From NCBI GenBank assembly GCA_046160485.1, contig JBJXGV010000033.1, positions 1 to 64,000 on the forward strand: a DNA stretch of 64,000 nucleotides, read 5' to 3'. Shown here piece after piece: positions 45,626 through 54,693 of this stretch. How positions within the stretch are numbered: position 1 is the first letter of the stretch; each line of letters opens with the position of its first letter. The stretch comes from JBJXGV01 sp046160485. Lineage in GTDB: Bacteria; Orphanbacterota; Orphanbacteria; JBJXGV01. The position numbers and the translations under genes are program-made. The notes under the pieces are model-generated. The model was not told the origin of the DNA and searched no databases. It worked only from the letters and a program-made list of their open reading frames with translations.

Positions 45626-46141
45626 CTAGCCTTCGCGCGTAACCGGTGCGCTCCGCATCCCGAGGTGTATCTCGAGCTGCCTGCGGTGGCGGATCAAATG
45701 AACGAGCGCGTGTTCGAGCATCGCCTCGATGCTGAACATCGGGCCCCAGTTCGCTTTGAAGTCTCGATCGAAATCATCGGGCGCGATCTCGGCGAGCGCC
45801 GCGTAGTAGCGGGCCGCCGCGAAGCGCGAGCCTTCGTCGAATTCGCCCGCGCTCGTGAATGACTGCACTCGCGCTAAGAACGCGGCCTTCTCTTCTTTCT
45901 CGACGGCGAGCTCGAGCCGCCCGAGAACGCGCGAGATCCAGCACGCGTAGCTAAAGGTCGCGAACGTGACGTGGCAGAGAATGCCGCGCACGTTGTCTTC
46001 GGTTTCGACGTTGCCTGTGGTGAATGCCTCGCGCGAGAAGCGCGGAAGGAGCGCATAGAGCGCAAGGCGCGCGGACTCGTGCTCCTCCGCGAGTACGACG
46101 CTGGCGCGCGTACGCATCGGCGGCAAGGTGACGGCTTGCAT
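45626..46141 (-). CDS. DinB-like metal-binding four-helix protein
   Basis: 171 residues; AAGGAGAG precedes the ATG. The DinB fold is indicated by NVRGILCHVTFATFSYACWI (first metal His) and the C-terminal MLEHALVHLIRHRRQLEIHL (two further His). Such proteins bind Zn or Ni and serve as thiol-dependent S-transferases or have unknown roles. It stands apart from its neighbours and is convergent with the GHL15-like gene. Confidence 0.75.
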   Translation of the reverse strand: MQAVTLPPMRTRASVVLAEEHESARLALYALLPRFSREAFTTGNVETEDNVRGILCHVTFATFSYACWISRVLGRLELAVEKEEKAAFLARVQSFTSAGEFDEGSRFAAARYYAALAEIAPDDFDRDFKANWGPMFSIEAMLEHALVHLIRHRRQLEIHLGMRSAPVTREG

Positions 46142-46190
46142 GAATCTCTCCTTCGACCTTCGCGCGCCTGCGGTGCGGCGCGCCGCGGTG

Positions 46191-46448
46191 TTAGCGGTTG
46201 ACGTCGTCGCGCGCGATGACGCGTGTCTTCACGCGAATCACGCCTTTGAGCGAATCGATCAGTTGCAGGTACGCAGGCAGAAGGTCGTCTTCTTCGAGGT
46301 CGTCGTACGGAATCTTGCGCGAAACGATGATCCCAACGCTATGACCGTCCTCGTCGTCGACGATCGCGACGCTTTCGACGTTCTTGAACTCGAGAAGCGC
46401 GGATTCATAGATGGCGATCGCCCGTTGGCATTCCTCGCGTGTCGTCAT
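46191..46448 (-). CDS. Small conserved-looking protein, unknown function
   Basis: 85 residues with one helix (TREECQRAIAIYESALLEFK) and a beta-alpha-beta pattern (VESVAIVDDEDGHSVGIIVS, YLQLIDSLKGVIRVKTRVIA). Strongly acidic middle (YDDLEEDD). The codon pattern is that of real genes here. It lies 26 bases after the membrane-protein gene on the same strand. Family not recognised. Confidence 0.55.
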   Translation of the reverse strand: MTTREECQRAIAIYESALLEFKNVESVAIVDDEDGHSVGIIVSRKIPYDDLEEDDLLPAYLQLIDSLKGVIRVKTRVIARDDVNR

Positions 46449-46474
46449 GCGTGCGTCGGAGCGTGGCCCACTCT

Positions 46475-46879
46475 CTAGTTCGTCATCGAGCTGGTGGGCG
46501 GGGCCGCCGCCTTGCGTTTCTCCGCCTCCCGTTTCTTTCGCGCGCTCACGAACGAGTTGATGCACAGCGCGAGGAATCCCGCCGAGAGAAACAGCATGAG
46601 CGACTGGGTCACGGCGGCCTGCGACGAAATCTGCCCGCCGCCGAGCCAAAGAAACACGCCCTTGGCGCCGAGCACGACACCCACGAGGCCGAGCATCGCG
46701 GCAACGTGCATCGCGTGCATGCGCAGTTTCGAGTTGAGCGCGACGACGCCGAGCACGAGAAGCGGCAAACCGATAAACGCCGGCGTGAGCGCGGACACTT
46801 TTGACGGCTCGGGGCTGAAACACCCCTTCATTCCGATGAACGCGAGAAGAAATCCGATGATGATTGTGGCGGGTCCCAC
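46475..46879 (-). CDS. Small membrane protein with four helices
   Basis: 134 residues from GTG (a TTG two codons upstream is possible; GAGGAG spacing favours the GTG). Helices: PATIIIGFLLAFIGMKG, FIGLPLLVLGVVALN, HVAAMLGLVGVVLGAKGVFL and SLMLFLSAGFLALCINSFV, then a basic cytosolic tail (RKKREAEKRKAAAP). Such four-helix proteins with His in helix 3 (RMHAMHVAAML) are found near envelope genes; function unknown. Divergent from the MFS gene. Confidence 0.65.
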   Translation of the reverse strand: MGPATIIIGFLLAFIGMKGCFSPEPSKVSALTPAFIGLPLLVLGVVALNSKLRMHAMHVAAMLGLVGVVLGAKGVFLWLGGGQISSQAAVTQSLMLFLSAGFLALCINSFVSARKKREAEKRKAAAPPTSSMTN

Positions 46880-46997
46880 GTGCAAGCGCTCCTCTCTCGG
46901 TGTTTGCGAATGCGTGCGGGCGAGATCATAGCGCGCCGCGGCGCGCCGTCTCCATCGAAAAGCCGCAATGCCTCCCCTCTCGTCTTCGCACTCTTGT

Positions 46998-47003
46998 TAC
47001 ACT
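46998..47003 (+). promoter_or_regulatory. Possible -10 with leaderless start of the MFS gene
   Basis: TACACT ends 7 bases before the ATG at 47011 and no SD is present. No -35 box is visible. Confidence 0.3.
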
Positions 47004-47010
47004 CGCCCGC

Positions 47011-48249
47011 ATGCAATCGAAATGGAATCCGTGGGCGGGCCTCGAAGGGCTTCCTCGCGGCGTGTGGATTCTCTTCGCGGTGACGCTCGTCAACCGGATG
47101 GGAACGATGGTGTTGCCGTTCCTCGTTCTCTACCTGACTCGCGACGTCGGATTTTCGGCGGCGCGCGCCGGGCTCGTTCTCGCGGTGTACGGCATCGGCG
47201 CGCTCTGCGCCGCACCGCTCGCGGGGCGGCTCTGCGACCGGTACGGCGCGCCGCGCGTCATGACGCTTTCGCTCGTCTCCGGGGCAGTCGTGTTCTTTCT
47301 CTTTCCGTTCGCGCACTCGTGGTGGTCGATCCTGGCTGCCTCCGCCGCCCTCGCGATCGCGTCGGAAGGTTTTCGCCCCGCGAGTCTCTCGATCGTCGCG
47401 TCGATCGTCGAGCCGAGCGATTTGAAACGCGCGTTCGCCGCGATCCGCCTCGCCATCAACCTGGGAATGAGCATCGGCCCGGCTATCGGAGGATTTCTCG
47501 CGACGGCGTCGTTTCATTGGCTCTTCGTGCTCGATGGCGCTACGGCGCTCGCCGCCGCGATCGTGCTCTTCGTCTGGCCGATCCGCGTGCCGCCGCACGC
47601 GGGCGCGCCGCGCGATGCGGGCGCCGCCCACGACAACGCGCCGGCGACCGTATCGCCGCCGCTTCGTTCCGCCGCCGCGCTTCGCGACAAGGACCTGCTC
47701 GTGTTTCTCTTCGGCGTCATTCTCGTCGCGATGGTTTTCTTCCAACACGAGGGCGCGATGCCGATTTACCTCGTTCGCGACCTTCATCTGCGCGAGTCGA
47801 CCTACGGGCTTCTTTTCACGATCAACACGATCCTTATCGTGCTCCTCGAGGTTCGCCTCAACGTGACGACGTCGCATTGGCCGCATCGCAAGTCGCTCGC
47901 GCTTGGAACGCTGCTCCTCGGTCTCGGTTTCGGCGGCCTCGCGTTTTGCCGCGAGATCTGGGGCGTGATCGCCACCGTGGTCGTCTGGACGTTCGGCGAG
48001 ATGATGGCGCTGCCGCCGATGTCGGCGTACGTCGCGGAACTCGCGCCGGCCGCGCGGCGCGGCGAGTACATGGGGGTCTACACGATGTCGTGGGGAATCG
48101 CATTCACGATCGGGCCCTGGCTCGGCACGGTGGCGCTCGACCGTGTCGGCGGGCGCGCGCTTTGGCTCGGCGTCTTTGCGTTCGCGATGATTGCGGTCGT
48201 CGTGCTCGCGCGCACTCGCGGACGGCGCGGCGCGCCGGCGGTCGCATGA
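47011..48249 (+). CDS. MFS transporter
   Basis: 412 residues, twelve helices in two halves with a hydrophilic Ala/Pro loop (~195-225) between. The MFS motif A appears as GRLCDRYGAPRV between helices 2 and 3; helix 5 has NLGMSIGPAIGGFLA, the motif of drug/proton antiporters. Substrate unknown. The stop overlaps the Rieske oxygenase start (ATGA), so export or import of that enzyme's substrate is plausible. Confidence 0.88.
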   Translation: MQSKWNPWAGLEGLPRGVWILFAVTLVNRMGTMVLPFLVLYLTRDVGFSAARAGLVLAVYGIGALCAAPLAGRLCDRYGAPRVMTLSLVSGAVVFFLFPFAHSWWSILAASAALAIASEGFRPASLSIVASIVEPSDLKRAFAAIRLAINLGMSIGPAIGGFLATASFHWLFVLDGATALAAAIVLFVWPIRVPPHAGAPRDAGAAHDNAPATVSPPLRSAAALRDKDLLVFLFGVILVAMVFFQHEGAMPIYLVRDLHLRESTYGLLFTINTILIVLLEVRLNVTTSHWPHRKSLALGTLLLGLGFGGLAFCREIWGVIATVVVWTFGEMMALPPMSAYVAELAPAARRGEYMGVYTMSWGIAFTIGPWLGTVALDRVGGRALWLGVFAFAMIAVVVLARTRGRRGAPAVA

Positions 48250-49325
48250 GCCCGCACGACGGAGACGCGCAGCGATCCGGCGGCGTGCGCGCTCCGGAGG
48301 GCGAGTGGATTCGCGACGACTGGTACGTTGCGTGCCTAAGCCGCGAACTCGGCACGCGGCCGCTCGCGCGAACGGTGTTGGGCGTGCCGCTCGTCGTCTT
48401 CCGCGCCGAGGATGGCCGCGCAGCCGCGCTCGCCGACCGGTGCGCGCATCGCAGCGCGCCGCTCTCGATCGGCGCCGTGCGCGGCGGCCGCATCGAGTGT
48501 GCGTATCACGGCTGGCAGTTCGATGGCGGCGGCATCTGCCGCGAGGTGCCGGGGCTCTGCGCGGAGCACGAGGGAAAGGCGCGGCGGGTCGCGAGCTACG
48601 CGGTTGTCGAGCGCGACGGATTCGTCTGGGTGTACACCGCGCCGAACGTGGAGCCTGCCTCGCTTCCGCACACGCTCGAACTCGCCGCCGACTCGCGCTA
48701 CACGAGCGTGAGCAAGGTTGTCGAAGTCGAGGGGAGTCTCTTCGCCACGCTCGAAAACACGCTCGACAGCATTCACACGGCGTACGTCCATCGCGGGCTG
48801 TTTCGCGGAGGGCGAGCGCCGGTGGAGATCACTGTCGTCGTGACGCGTACCGCGGAGGGCTTCTCCGCGGAGTACATCGGCGAGCCGAGCCCGCCCGGAA
48901 TCGCGGTTCGCCTGCTCGCCCCGTCGGGTGGAATCCTTCGACATGTCGATCAGTTCGCGCTGCCGTCGGTCGCACAGGTCGACTACTGGCTCGGCGATGC
49001 AAATCACTTCCGCGTGACGTCGTTCTGCACGCCGGTCGATGCGCACCACACGAGGATCTACGCGACGATCAGCCTGCGGTTGCGAATCCCCGCGCGGCTC
49101 GTACTCCCGCTTTTGGCGCCATTCGCGTGGAAAATCTTCCACCAAGACGCGCGAATCCTGCGACTGCAGACGGAGACGATTCGGCGTTTCGGCGACGAGA
49201 GTTTCGTCTCGACGGAAATCGATCTTCTCGGCGGCGAGATCCGGCGATTGCTGCGGCATGGGCGGCGCGACGCCGCGGCGGAGCTTGCGCCGGGCGCTCG
49301 CCGCGAGGTGAAGATGCGGCTATGA
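48246..49325 (+). CDS. Rieske non-heme iron oxygenase, alpha-subunit type
   Basis: 359 residues. Rieske cluster: CAHRSAPLSIG and CAYHGWQF (CxH-x16-17-CxxH, spacing typical). Catalytic iron: TLENTLDSIHTAYVHRGLF, giving the Asp-His-His set of ring-hydroxylating oxygenases and related demethylases. The C-terminal helix region HQDARILRLQTETIRRF also fits. It uses electrons from a separate reductase, not present here. Substrate unknown; relatives act on aromatic or tetrapyrrole compounds. Coupled by ATGA overlaps to the MFS gene before and the small gene after. Confidence 0.9.
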   Translation: MSPHDGDAQRSGGVRAPEGEWIRDDWYVACLSRELGTRPLARTVLGVPLVVFRAEDGRAAALADRCAHRSAPLSIGAVRGGRIECAYHGWQFDGGGICREVPGLCAEHEGKARRVASYAVVERDGFVWVYTAPNVEPASLPHTLELAADSRYTSVSKVVEVEGSLFATLENTLDSIHTAYVHRGLFRGGRAPVEITVVVTRTAEGFSAEYIGEPSPPGIAVRLLAPSGGILRHVDQFALPSVAQVDYWLGDANHFRVTSFCTPVDAHHTRIYATISLRLRIPARLVLPLLAPFAWKIFHQDARILRLQTETIRRFGDESFVSTEIDLLGGEIRRLLRHGRRDAAAELAPGARREVKMRL

Positions 49326-49618
49326 CGGCCGGCGATGGGGTCGCGCCGCGCGAACCCGTCGGAAACGCTCCGACGCTTCCGGCATCTACTGAGCCGGAGG
49401 TCTGCATGAAGGTTCCTCGCGTCAATCCTGTCGGGGTCGTCGAGTACCCAAAGGGCTACGTCCGCGTGCGCAGCACTCTGCCCGCGCCGGCGCGCATCGT
49501 CGCGTGGGTGGCGCTCATCGCTTTCGCCGTCGTGGGTGTCGTCACGACCGTCGCCAGCGTCGGGCGCTACTGTCTCACGAGCGACGCGGGGGACACGGCC
49601 GAACTCCCGCGCCGCTAG
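49322..49618 (+). CDS. Small membrane protein of the MFS-Rieske cassette
   Basis: 98 residues; starts with an ATGA overlap on the oxygenase stop. A Pro-rich N-terminus, a short strand region (VGVVEYPKGYVRVRST), one membrane helix (ARIVAWVALIAFAVVGVVTT) and a short tail. The perfect overlap argues that it is a real gene. A later ATG at codon 29 is possible. May anchor or couple the oxygenase to the membrane. Confidence 0.6.
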   Translation: MTAGDGVAPREPVGNAPTLPASTEPEVCMKVPRVNPVGVVEYPKGYVRVRSTLPAPARIVAWVALIAFAVVGVVTTVASVGRYCLTSDAGDTAELPRR

Positions 49619-49650
49619 GACGGTGCCCGCGCGCGGGCCAAGCGCCGGAC

Positions 49651-49707
49651 GTCGCGTCGCGTCGCGCTCCGCACGCCGCGCACGCCGCGCACGCCGCGAG
49701 CGCCGCG
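49651..49707. repeat. Short tandem repeats upstream of the M1 peptidase gene
   Basis: GTCGC three times (49651-49665), then CACGCCGCG three times exactly (49672-49698) with a fourth degenerate copy to 49707. Confidence 0.7.
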
Positions 49708-49764
49708 CGCTCCGCGCTCATTCGGGTGGCGGCGCGTTCCTCGTTTGTGCGATCCTCGCGCCTC

Positions 49765-51684
49765 ATGGTCCATCGAACCGCGTTCGCCACATGCGTCACC
49801 CTCGCCGCGCTGATGGCGTTGGCCGAGACCGCGCCCGCGCGCGCCGACGCGCCCGCGCGCGACCCGCACTCGCAGAGCCGCCCGGACGAAGTGCGCGTCA
49901 CGCACGCCGACATCGATTGGACTGTCGACTTCGAGCGCCGCGAGCTGCGGGGCGCGGTGGCGTGGAGCTTCGAGCGCGTCGCTCCATCCGCGGAGTCGCT
50001 CGTGTTCGATACGCGCGGGCTTGCCATCGAGTCGGTCGAGGGAGCGCGCGGCGATGCGCGGCGCTTCGACCTGGCGTACGAGCACCCGCTTCTCGGTCGC
50101 GCGCTCGTCGTCCACCTCGAGCCGGACGATCAGCGCATCACGATTCGCTATCGCACGGGCCCCGAGTCGGCGGCGCTTCAATGGCTCGATCCCGCGCAGA
50201 CTGCTGAGAAGACGCAACCGTTTCTCTTCTCGCAGGCGCAGGCGATTCTCGCGCGCACCATGCTTCCGTGCCAGGACTCGCCGGCCGTGCGGATCACCTA
50301 CTCGGCAAACGTCCGCGTTCCGCGTGGATTGGTGGCGGTGATGGCGGCGCGGAGCGCGGGCGCGCCCTCGCTCGCCGCCGCCGGCCCGGGCGACGCGGCA
50401 CCCGACGCACGCGACACGATCTATCGATTCGAGATGCCGCAGCCGATTCCGAGTTACCTGATCGCGATCGCGGTCGGCGACATCGCGTTCGCGCCGCTCG
50501 GCCCGCGAACCGGCGTCTATGCCGAGCCCTCCGTGCTTGACCGCGCCGCATACGAATTCGCGGACACGGAAAAGATGCTCGAGTCCGCCGAGGCGCTCTT
50601 CGGGCCGTACCGGTGGGAGCGCTACGACATCATCGTTCTGCCGCCGAGCTTTCCCTACGGAGGGATGGAGAACCCGCGCCTCACCTTCGCGACGCCCACC
50701 GTTCTCGCCGGCGACCGGTCGCTCGTCGCGCTCATCGCGCACGAACTCGCGCACTCGTGGTCGGGAAACCTTGTCACGAACGCGACGTGGGCCGACTTCT
50801 GGCTCAACGAAGGGTTCACGGTCTACTTCGAGCGGCGCATCATCGAGGCGGTGTACGGCGTGGAGCGCGCGGAGATGGAAGCGCTTCTCGGCTGGGAAGA
50901 TCTCCACAAGGAGTTGAAGCAGCTCGCGCCGGACGACACGCGGCTCGTGCAGCGCTCGATCGCGCGTAAGGATCCGGACGAGGGGATCACGTCGATCGCG
51001 TACGAAAAGGGCTGCCTTTTCCTCCGCTTGATCGAGGAGGCTGTCGGTCGCGAGCGTTTCGATCCGTTTCTGCGCCGCTGGTTCGACACGAACGCGTTCA
51101 CGAGCCGGACGAGCGCCGAGTTCGAGCGCGTGTTGCGGCGCGAGTTGTTCGCCGGCCAGGCCGCGCGCACGCGCGCGCTCGGCGTTTCCGGATGGCTCTA
51201 CGAGCCGGGCCTTCCTGACAACGCACCGCGCGCCCGGAGCGCGGCGCTCGACGCCGCCGCGGACGCCGCCCGCGCGTTCGCTGCCGGAAGGACGCGTGCG
51301 GCCGCGCTCCCCGCGCGCGGCTGGACGACGCACGAGTGGCTGCAGTTCCTCCACGCGCTGCCGCCGAAACTGACCGTGGCGCAGTTGCGCGAACTCGACG
51401 CCGCGTGGGCGCTCACGAACACGACCAACAACGAGATCCTCGCGCACTGGCTCGAGATCTCGCTGCGCGGCGGCTACGCGGAGATCGACGCGGCGCTCGC
51501 GCGTTTCCTCACGACGCAGGGGCGCCGCAAATTCCTCGAGCCGCTCTACAAGGAGTTGGTGGAGACATCGCACGGAAAGCGGCGCGCGGGCGAGATCTAC
51601 GCTGAGGCGCGGCCGCTCTATCATCCGATCTCGCGCGCGACCGTCGACGAGATCCTCGGCTGGACGGAGCGTGCGGCGAATTAG
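49765..51684 (+). CDS. Exported M1-family metallopeptidase
   Basis: 639 residues with a signal peptide (FATCVTLAALMALAETAPARA). The N-terminal beta domain (~45-245) precedes the catalytic domain with PYGGMENPRLTFATP (GAMEN-like exopeptidase motif), HELAHSWSGN (HExxH zinc site), WLNEGFTVYFERR (third ligand Glu) and a helical C-terminal domain like leukotriene-A4 hydrolase (HWLEISLRGGYAEIDAALAR). Trims N-terminal residues from peptides. Its length and C-terminal domain place it in the LTA4H/aminopeptidase B subgroup. Forms part of the window's large peptidase set. Confidence 0.93.
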   Translation: MVHRTAFATCVTLAALMALAETAPARADAPARDPHSQSRPDEVRVTHADIDWTVDFERRELRGAVAWSFERVAPSAESLVFDTRGLAIESVEGARGDARRFDLAYEHPLLGRALVVHLEPDDQRITIRYRTGPESAALQWLDPAQTAEKTQPFLFSQAQAILARTMLPCQDSPAVRITYSANVRVPRGLVAVMAARSAGAPSLAAAGPGDAAPDARDTIYRFEMPQPIPSYLIAIAVGDIAFAPLGPRTGVYAEPSVLDRAAYEFADTEKMLESAEALFGPYRWERYDIIVLPPSFPYGGMENPRLTFATPTVLAGDRSLVALIAHELAHSWSGNLVTNATWADFWLNEGFTVYFERRIIEAVYGVERAEMEALLGWEDLHKELKQLAPDDTRLVQRSIARKDPDEGITSIAYEKGCLFLRLIEEAVGRERFDPFLRRWFDTNAFTSRTSAEFERVLRRELFAGQAARTRALGVSGWLYEPGLPDNAPRARSAALDAAADAARAFAAGRTRAAALPARGWTTHEWLQFLHALPPKLTVAQLRELDAAWALTNTTNNEILAHWLEISLRGGYAEIDAALARFLTTQGRRKFLEPLYKELVETSHGKRRAGEIYAEARPLYHPISRATVDEILGWTERAAN

Positions 51685-51738
51685 GTCGGCTGCCGGCGCG
51701 GCCTCGCGCGTCTTGGCGATGACGCACGATCCCGAGCG

Positions 51739-53124
51739 ATGACGTCAGCGCGCGCCGATGTCGTGATCTGCGGCGCGGGAATCGCCGGCGTTGCGACCGC
51801 GTACCATCTCGCGGTTCGGCGCGGCGTGACGGGCGTCGTGCTCGTCGACGAACGCGAGCCGCTTTCGCTCACGAGCAGCAAGGGGACGGGCGGCTATCGC
51901 AACTGGTGGCCGGGCCCCGACGACGCGATGGTGCGGCTCATGAATCGCAGTATCGCGCTCATGGAAGAACTCGCGCGCGAGAGCGGCGACACGTTCCGGA
52001 TGAACAGGCGCGGCTACGCGTTTTTCACGGCCGAGGCGCGCGGCGTTGCGGAGATGCGGAGCACGGCAGCGGCGGTTGCGGCGCTCGGCGCGGGATCGCT
52101 GCGCGAACACACCGCGGGTTCGTCGTTCGCCGACAGCCGCGCCGATGGTGGCACGACCGCGCGGAGCGGGCTTCCCGATGACGACGGCGCCGACCTCACG
52201 CTCGATCGCGCGGCGATTCGAGACGCGCTTCCATTCATCACGCCCGACGCTGTCGCCGCGCTGCACGTCCGCCGCGCGGGCACGTTCGACCCGCTTCGCT
52301 TCGGAGCGTGGCTTCTCGAACGCGTGCGCGCGGCGGGCGTCGACGTCGTGCGCGCGCGCGTCGACGGCATCGACGTCGCGAGTGGCCGCGTCCGCGGCGT
52401 GCGCCTCGCCGGCGGCGGCGCGATCGAATCGCCCCGCGTCGTGCTCGCTCCCGGTCCGCACCTCGCGCGTGTGGGCGGTGCGCTCGGCCTCGAAATCCCC
52501 GTGACGCTCGAGCTGCATGGCAAGATCATCTTCGACGATGAGCACGGCGTCGTGCCGCATGATGCGCCGCTCCTGATTTGGAACGATCCCGTGCGTCTGC
52601 CGTGGACCGACGACGAGCGCGCGCGTTTCGCCACGAACGCTGCGACGCACCGCCTCCTCGACGAGTTCCCGGCGGGCATTCACGTGCGGTCGAGCGGCGT
52701 TCGCGGCGATCGCACGCTCCAGATCATCTGGACCTACGACACGTCGGCGCGCGAGATGATTTGGCCGCCCGAGCACGACCCGCACTACGCGGAGATTCTC
52801 ATCCGAGGTCTCTCGAGAATGATTCCGGCGTTCTGCGCATACCACGGCCGCGCCGCGCGCGCGCGCGTCGACGGCGGCTACTACTGCAAGACGCCGGAGA
52901 ATCGCCCGATCGTCGGGCCGTTGCCCGTCGACGGCGCGTACGTCATTGCCGCGCTCTCGGGTTTCGGAGTGATGGCCTCGCAGGCCGCGGCCGAAATCGT
53001 CGCCGCGCAAATCGCCGGCGATGCCGCGCCAGCCTACGCGCGTGCGTTCCGCTATGGGCGCCACTCCGAGCCCGAGTATCAGCGGATCATTCGCGAGTGG
53101 GGCGCCGCTTCCGGACAGCTCTAG
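51739..53124 (+). CDS. FAD-dependent oxidoreductase (DAO family)
   Basis: 461 residues. The dinucleotide fold is at the very N-terminus: DVVICGAGIAGVATAYHLAV with the second-strand acidic VLVDERE. TGGYRNWWPGPDDAMVRLMN follows in the place of the DAO active-site loop, and the C-terminal RPIVGPLPVDGAYVIAALSG is the second FAD motif. Related enzymes are glycine, sarcosine or dimethylglycine oxidases. Substrate unknown. Its neighbours suggest amino-acid catabolism. It is convergent with the M16 pair, with a hairpin between. Confidence 0.88.
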   Translation: MTSARADVVICGAGIAGVATAYHLAVRRGVTGVVLVDEREPLSLTSSKGTGGYRNWWPGPDDAMVRLMNRSIALMEELARESGDTFRMNRRGYAFFTAEARGVAEMRSTAAAVAALGAGSLREHTAGSSFADSRADGGTTARSGLPDDDGADLTLDRAAIRDALPFITPDAVAALHVRRAGTFDPLRFGAWLLERVRAAGVDVVRARVDGIDVASGRVRGVRLAGGGAIESPRVVLAPGPHLARVGGALGLEIPVTLELHGKIIFDDEHGVVPHDAPLLIWNDPVRLPWTDDERARFATNAATHRLLDEFPAGIHVRSSGVRGDRTLQIIWTYDTSAREMIWPPEHDPHYAEILIRGLSRMIPAFCAYHGRAARARVDGGYYCKTPENRPIVGPLPVDGAYVIAALSGFGVMASQAAAEIVAAQIAGDAAPAYARAFRYGRHSEPEYQRIIREWGAASGQL

Positions 53125-53163
53125 ACAAAGAAACTCCCGGCGTCTCGTACGAGGCGCCGGGAG
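53124..53163 (-). terminator. Bidirectional terminator between FAD enzyme and M16 genes
   Basis: Perfect 9-bp stem CTCCCGGCG/CGCCGGGAG (53134-53142 with 53155-53163), 12-base loop; on the minus strand followed by TTTCTTTG. It ends the M16 operon 28 bases after its stop. Confidence 0.82.
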
Positions 53164-53190
53164 CATGAAGACGAGTGCGACGCGCGCACC

Positions 53191-54693
53191 CTACATCGCG
53201 AACATATCTCCCGCCTTGACGATCATGACGTCTTCCGGCTTGAGTCCGAGCGGCATTCCGATGAAGAGCTTGTCCTCCGCGAGAACCTCGTCCGCCTTCG
53301 GCGTCGGGTAGTCGATCGGCGACGGCTCGCCCGACGTGAGCGCGCGCTTCATCGCCTCCGCGTCGGTCGTGATGATCGCGTAGCGCAGCTTCGACGGGTC
53401 GATCCACTTGCGAAGCTCGGCGTTCACTTCGCTCGCGCTGACGGTCGTGAAACGCTTCCGCGATTTGTCGAGATGATTGCTCGTCCCGTAGAACGCGTCG
53501 TCGAGCGCGAAACCGATTCGCCGCGACGTGGTCATCTCCCACAAGCGCGTGTAGCCGTCGAGGAATCCCTTCGCGCGCGTAATCTCCTCTTCCGTCAGGC
53601 CGTTCTTCAGCAGCTTGTCGACCTCCCAGAGCGCGTTGCGAATCGCGAAGACGCGGTTCTGGTGCTCGACCGGCCGGATCCAAATGCTGAACTGCTGGCG
53701 CGAGCGGCCGACGTTCACGCGAGGATACGAACCCCATCCTTCCTGCCGGAAGTACTCGGCGTACGCGTAGTCGCCGTAGTTGAGGCCGCGTTTCTCGCGC
53801 AGCGATTGGAAGAGCCGGCCCGCCGACTGACGGTGTTCGCCGAACGCCGAGACGCCGAGCCAGAACGGCGCGAAGTTCGCGTCGGTCCTGCGAAGCGCAA
53901 ACGGGTAACCCATCGAAATCGCCGTCGCCGGCGCTTCCTTCTCCACGATCACAACGCGCGGCCCGCTCGGCTTCGCTTCCGGGATTGCGACCGGCGCTGG
54001 CCCCTCGGGCAGTTTCGCGAACGCGCTCTTGATGCGATCGGGCAGATCTTTCGGAAATCCGCCGGCCAGACCGATCGTCAGGCGGTTGCTCGTGAACACC
54101 TTCGCCGCATGCGCCCGCACCTTCGCCAGATCGAGCGACTTGACGCCCGCGACCGTTCCGTCGACCGGGTGTCCGTACGGGTGTCCCTTGTAGAGCATCC
54201 ACTCGAGCGTTTCCTTGCCGAACGTTTCGTCGTCGTTCGAGCGCAATTCATTCTCGATCGACGAAACCTGCAGGTCACGCAGGCGCCCGAACTCCTTCGG
54301 ATCCCAGCGCGGATGCAGAAGCACGTCCTGCATGATCGCGAGGAAGCCGTCGAGGTGATCTTTGTGGACACGCCCCGAGAAAATCGTGACTTCCTTGTCC
54401 ATTCGCAGCGAAAGTTCCGCCGCCATCGGGAAGAGCGCTTCGAGCAGTTCGGCCGACGTGAGTTTCTCGGTGCCGCCATCGGTCATGATGTTGGCGGCGA
54501 GCGCGGTGATTCCCTCTTGTCCCGCCGGATCGTCGACGGAACCGCTGCGGAAGAGGAATCGAAACGCGACGAGCGGGTTCTCGGGTTCGCTGATTGCGAT
54601 GACGTGCGGCTCGGCAGCGCGCGCGCGGCCCGAGATCGCGAGAGCAGCGAAGACCGCGAGCGCGAGAATCGAAGTCAGGCTAGCGCGAACCAT
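53191..54693 (-). CDS. M16-family peptidase, non-catalytic partner subunit
   Basis: 500 residues with a signal peptide (LTSILALAVFAALAISGRARA). Two M16 repeats: the first opens ENPLVAFRFLFRSGSVDDPA, the second DANFAPFWLGVSAFG... The zinc motif HxxEH is missing; the corresponding segment is QEGITALAANIMTDGG, so it cannot cleave alone. In two-gene M16 systems this subunit holds the substrate and supplies an Arg-Tyr pair, and the other subunit the zinc. The ATG overlaps the catalytic gene by 14 bases. Confidence 0.88.
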   Translation of the reverse strand: MVRASLTSILALAVFAALAISGRARAAEPHVIAISEPENPLVAFRFLFRSGSVDDPAGQEGITALAANIMTDGGTEKLTSAELLEALFPMAAELSLRMDKEVTIFSGRVHKDHLDGFLAIMQDVLLHPRWDPKEFGRLRDLQVSSIENELRSNDDETFGKETLEWMLYKGHPYGHPVDGTVAGVKSLDLAKVRAHAAKVFTSNRLTIGLAGGFPKDLPDRIKSAFAKLPEGPAPVAIPEAKPSGPRVVIVEKEAPATAISMGYPFALRRTDANFAPFWLGVSAFGEHRQSAGRLFQSLREKRGLNYGDYAYAEYFRQEGWGSYPRVNVGRSRQQFSIWIRPVEHQNRVFAIRNALWEVDKLLKNGLTEEEITRAKGFLDGYTRLWEMTTSRRIGFALDDAFYGTSNHLDKSRKRFTTVSASEVNAELRKWIDPSKLRYAIITTDAEAMKRALTSGEPSPIDYPTPKADEVLAEDKLFIGMPLGLKPEDVMIVKAGDMFAM

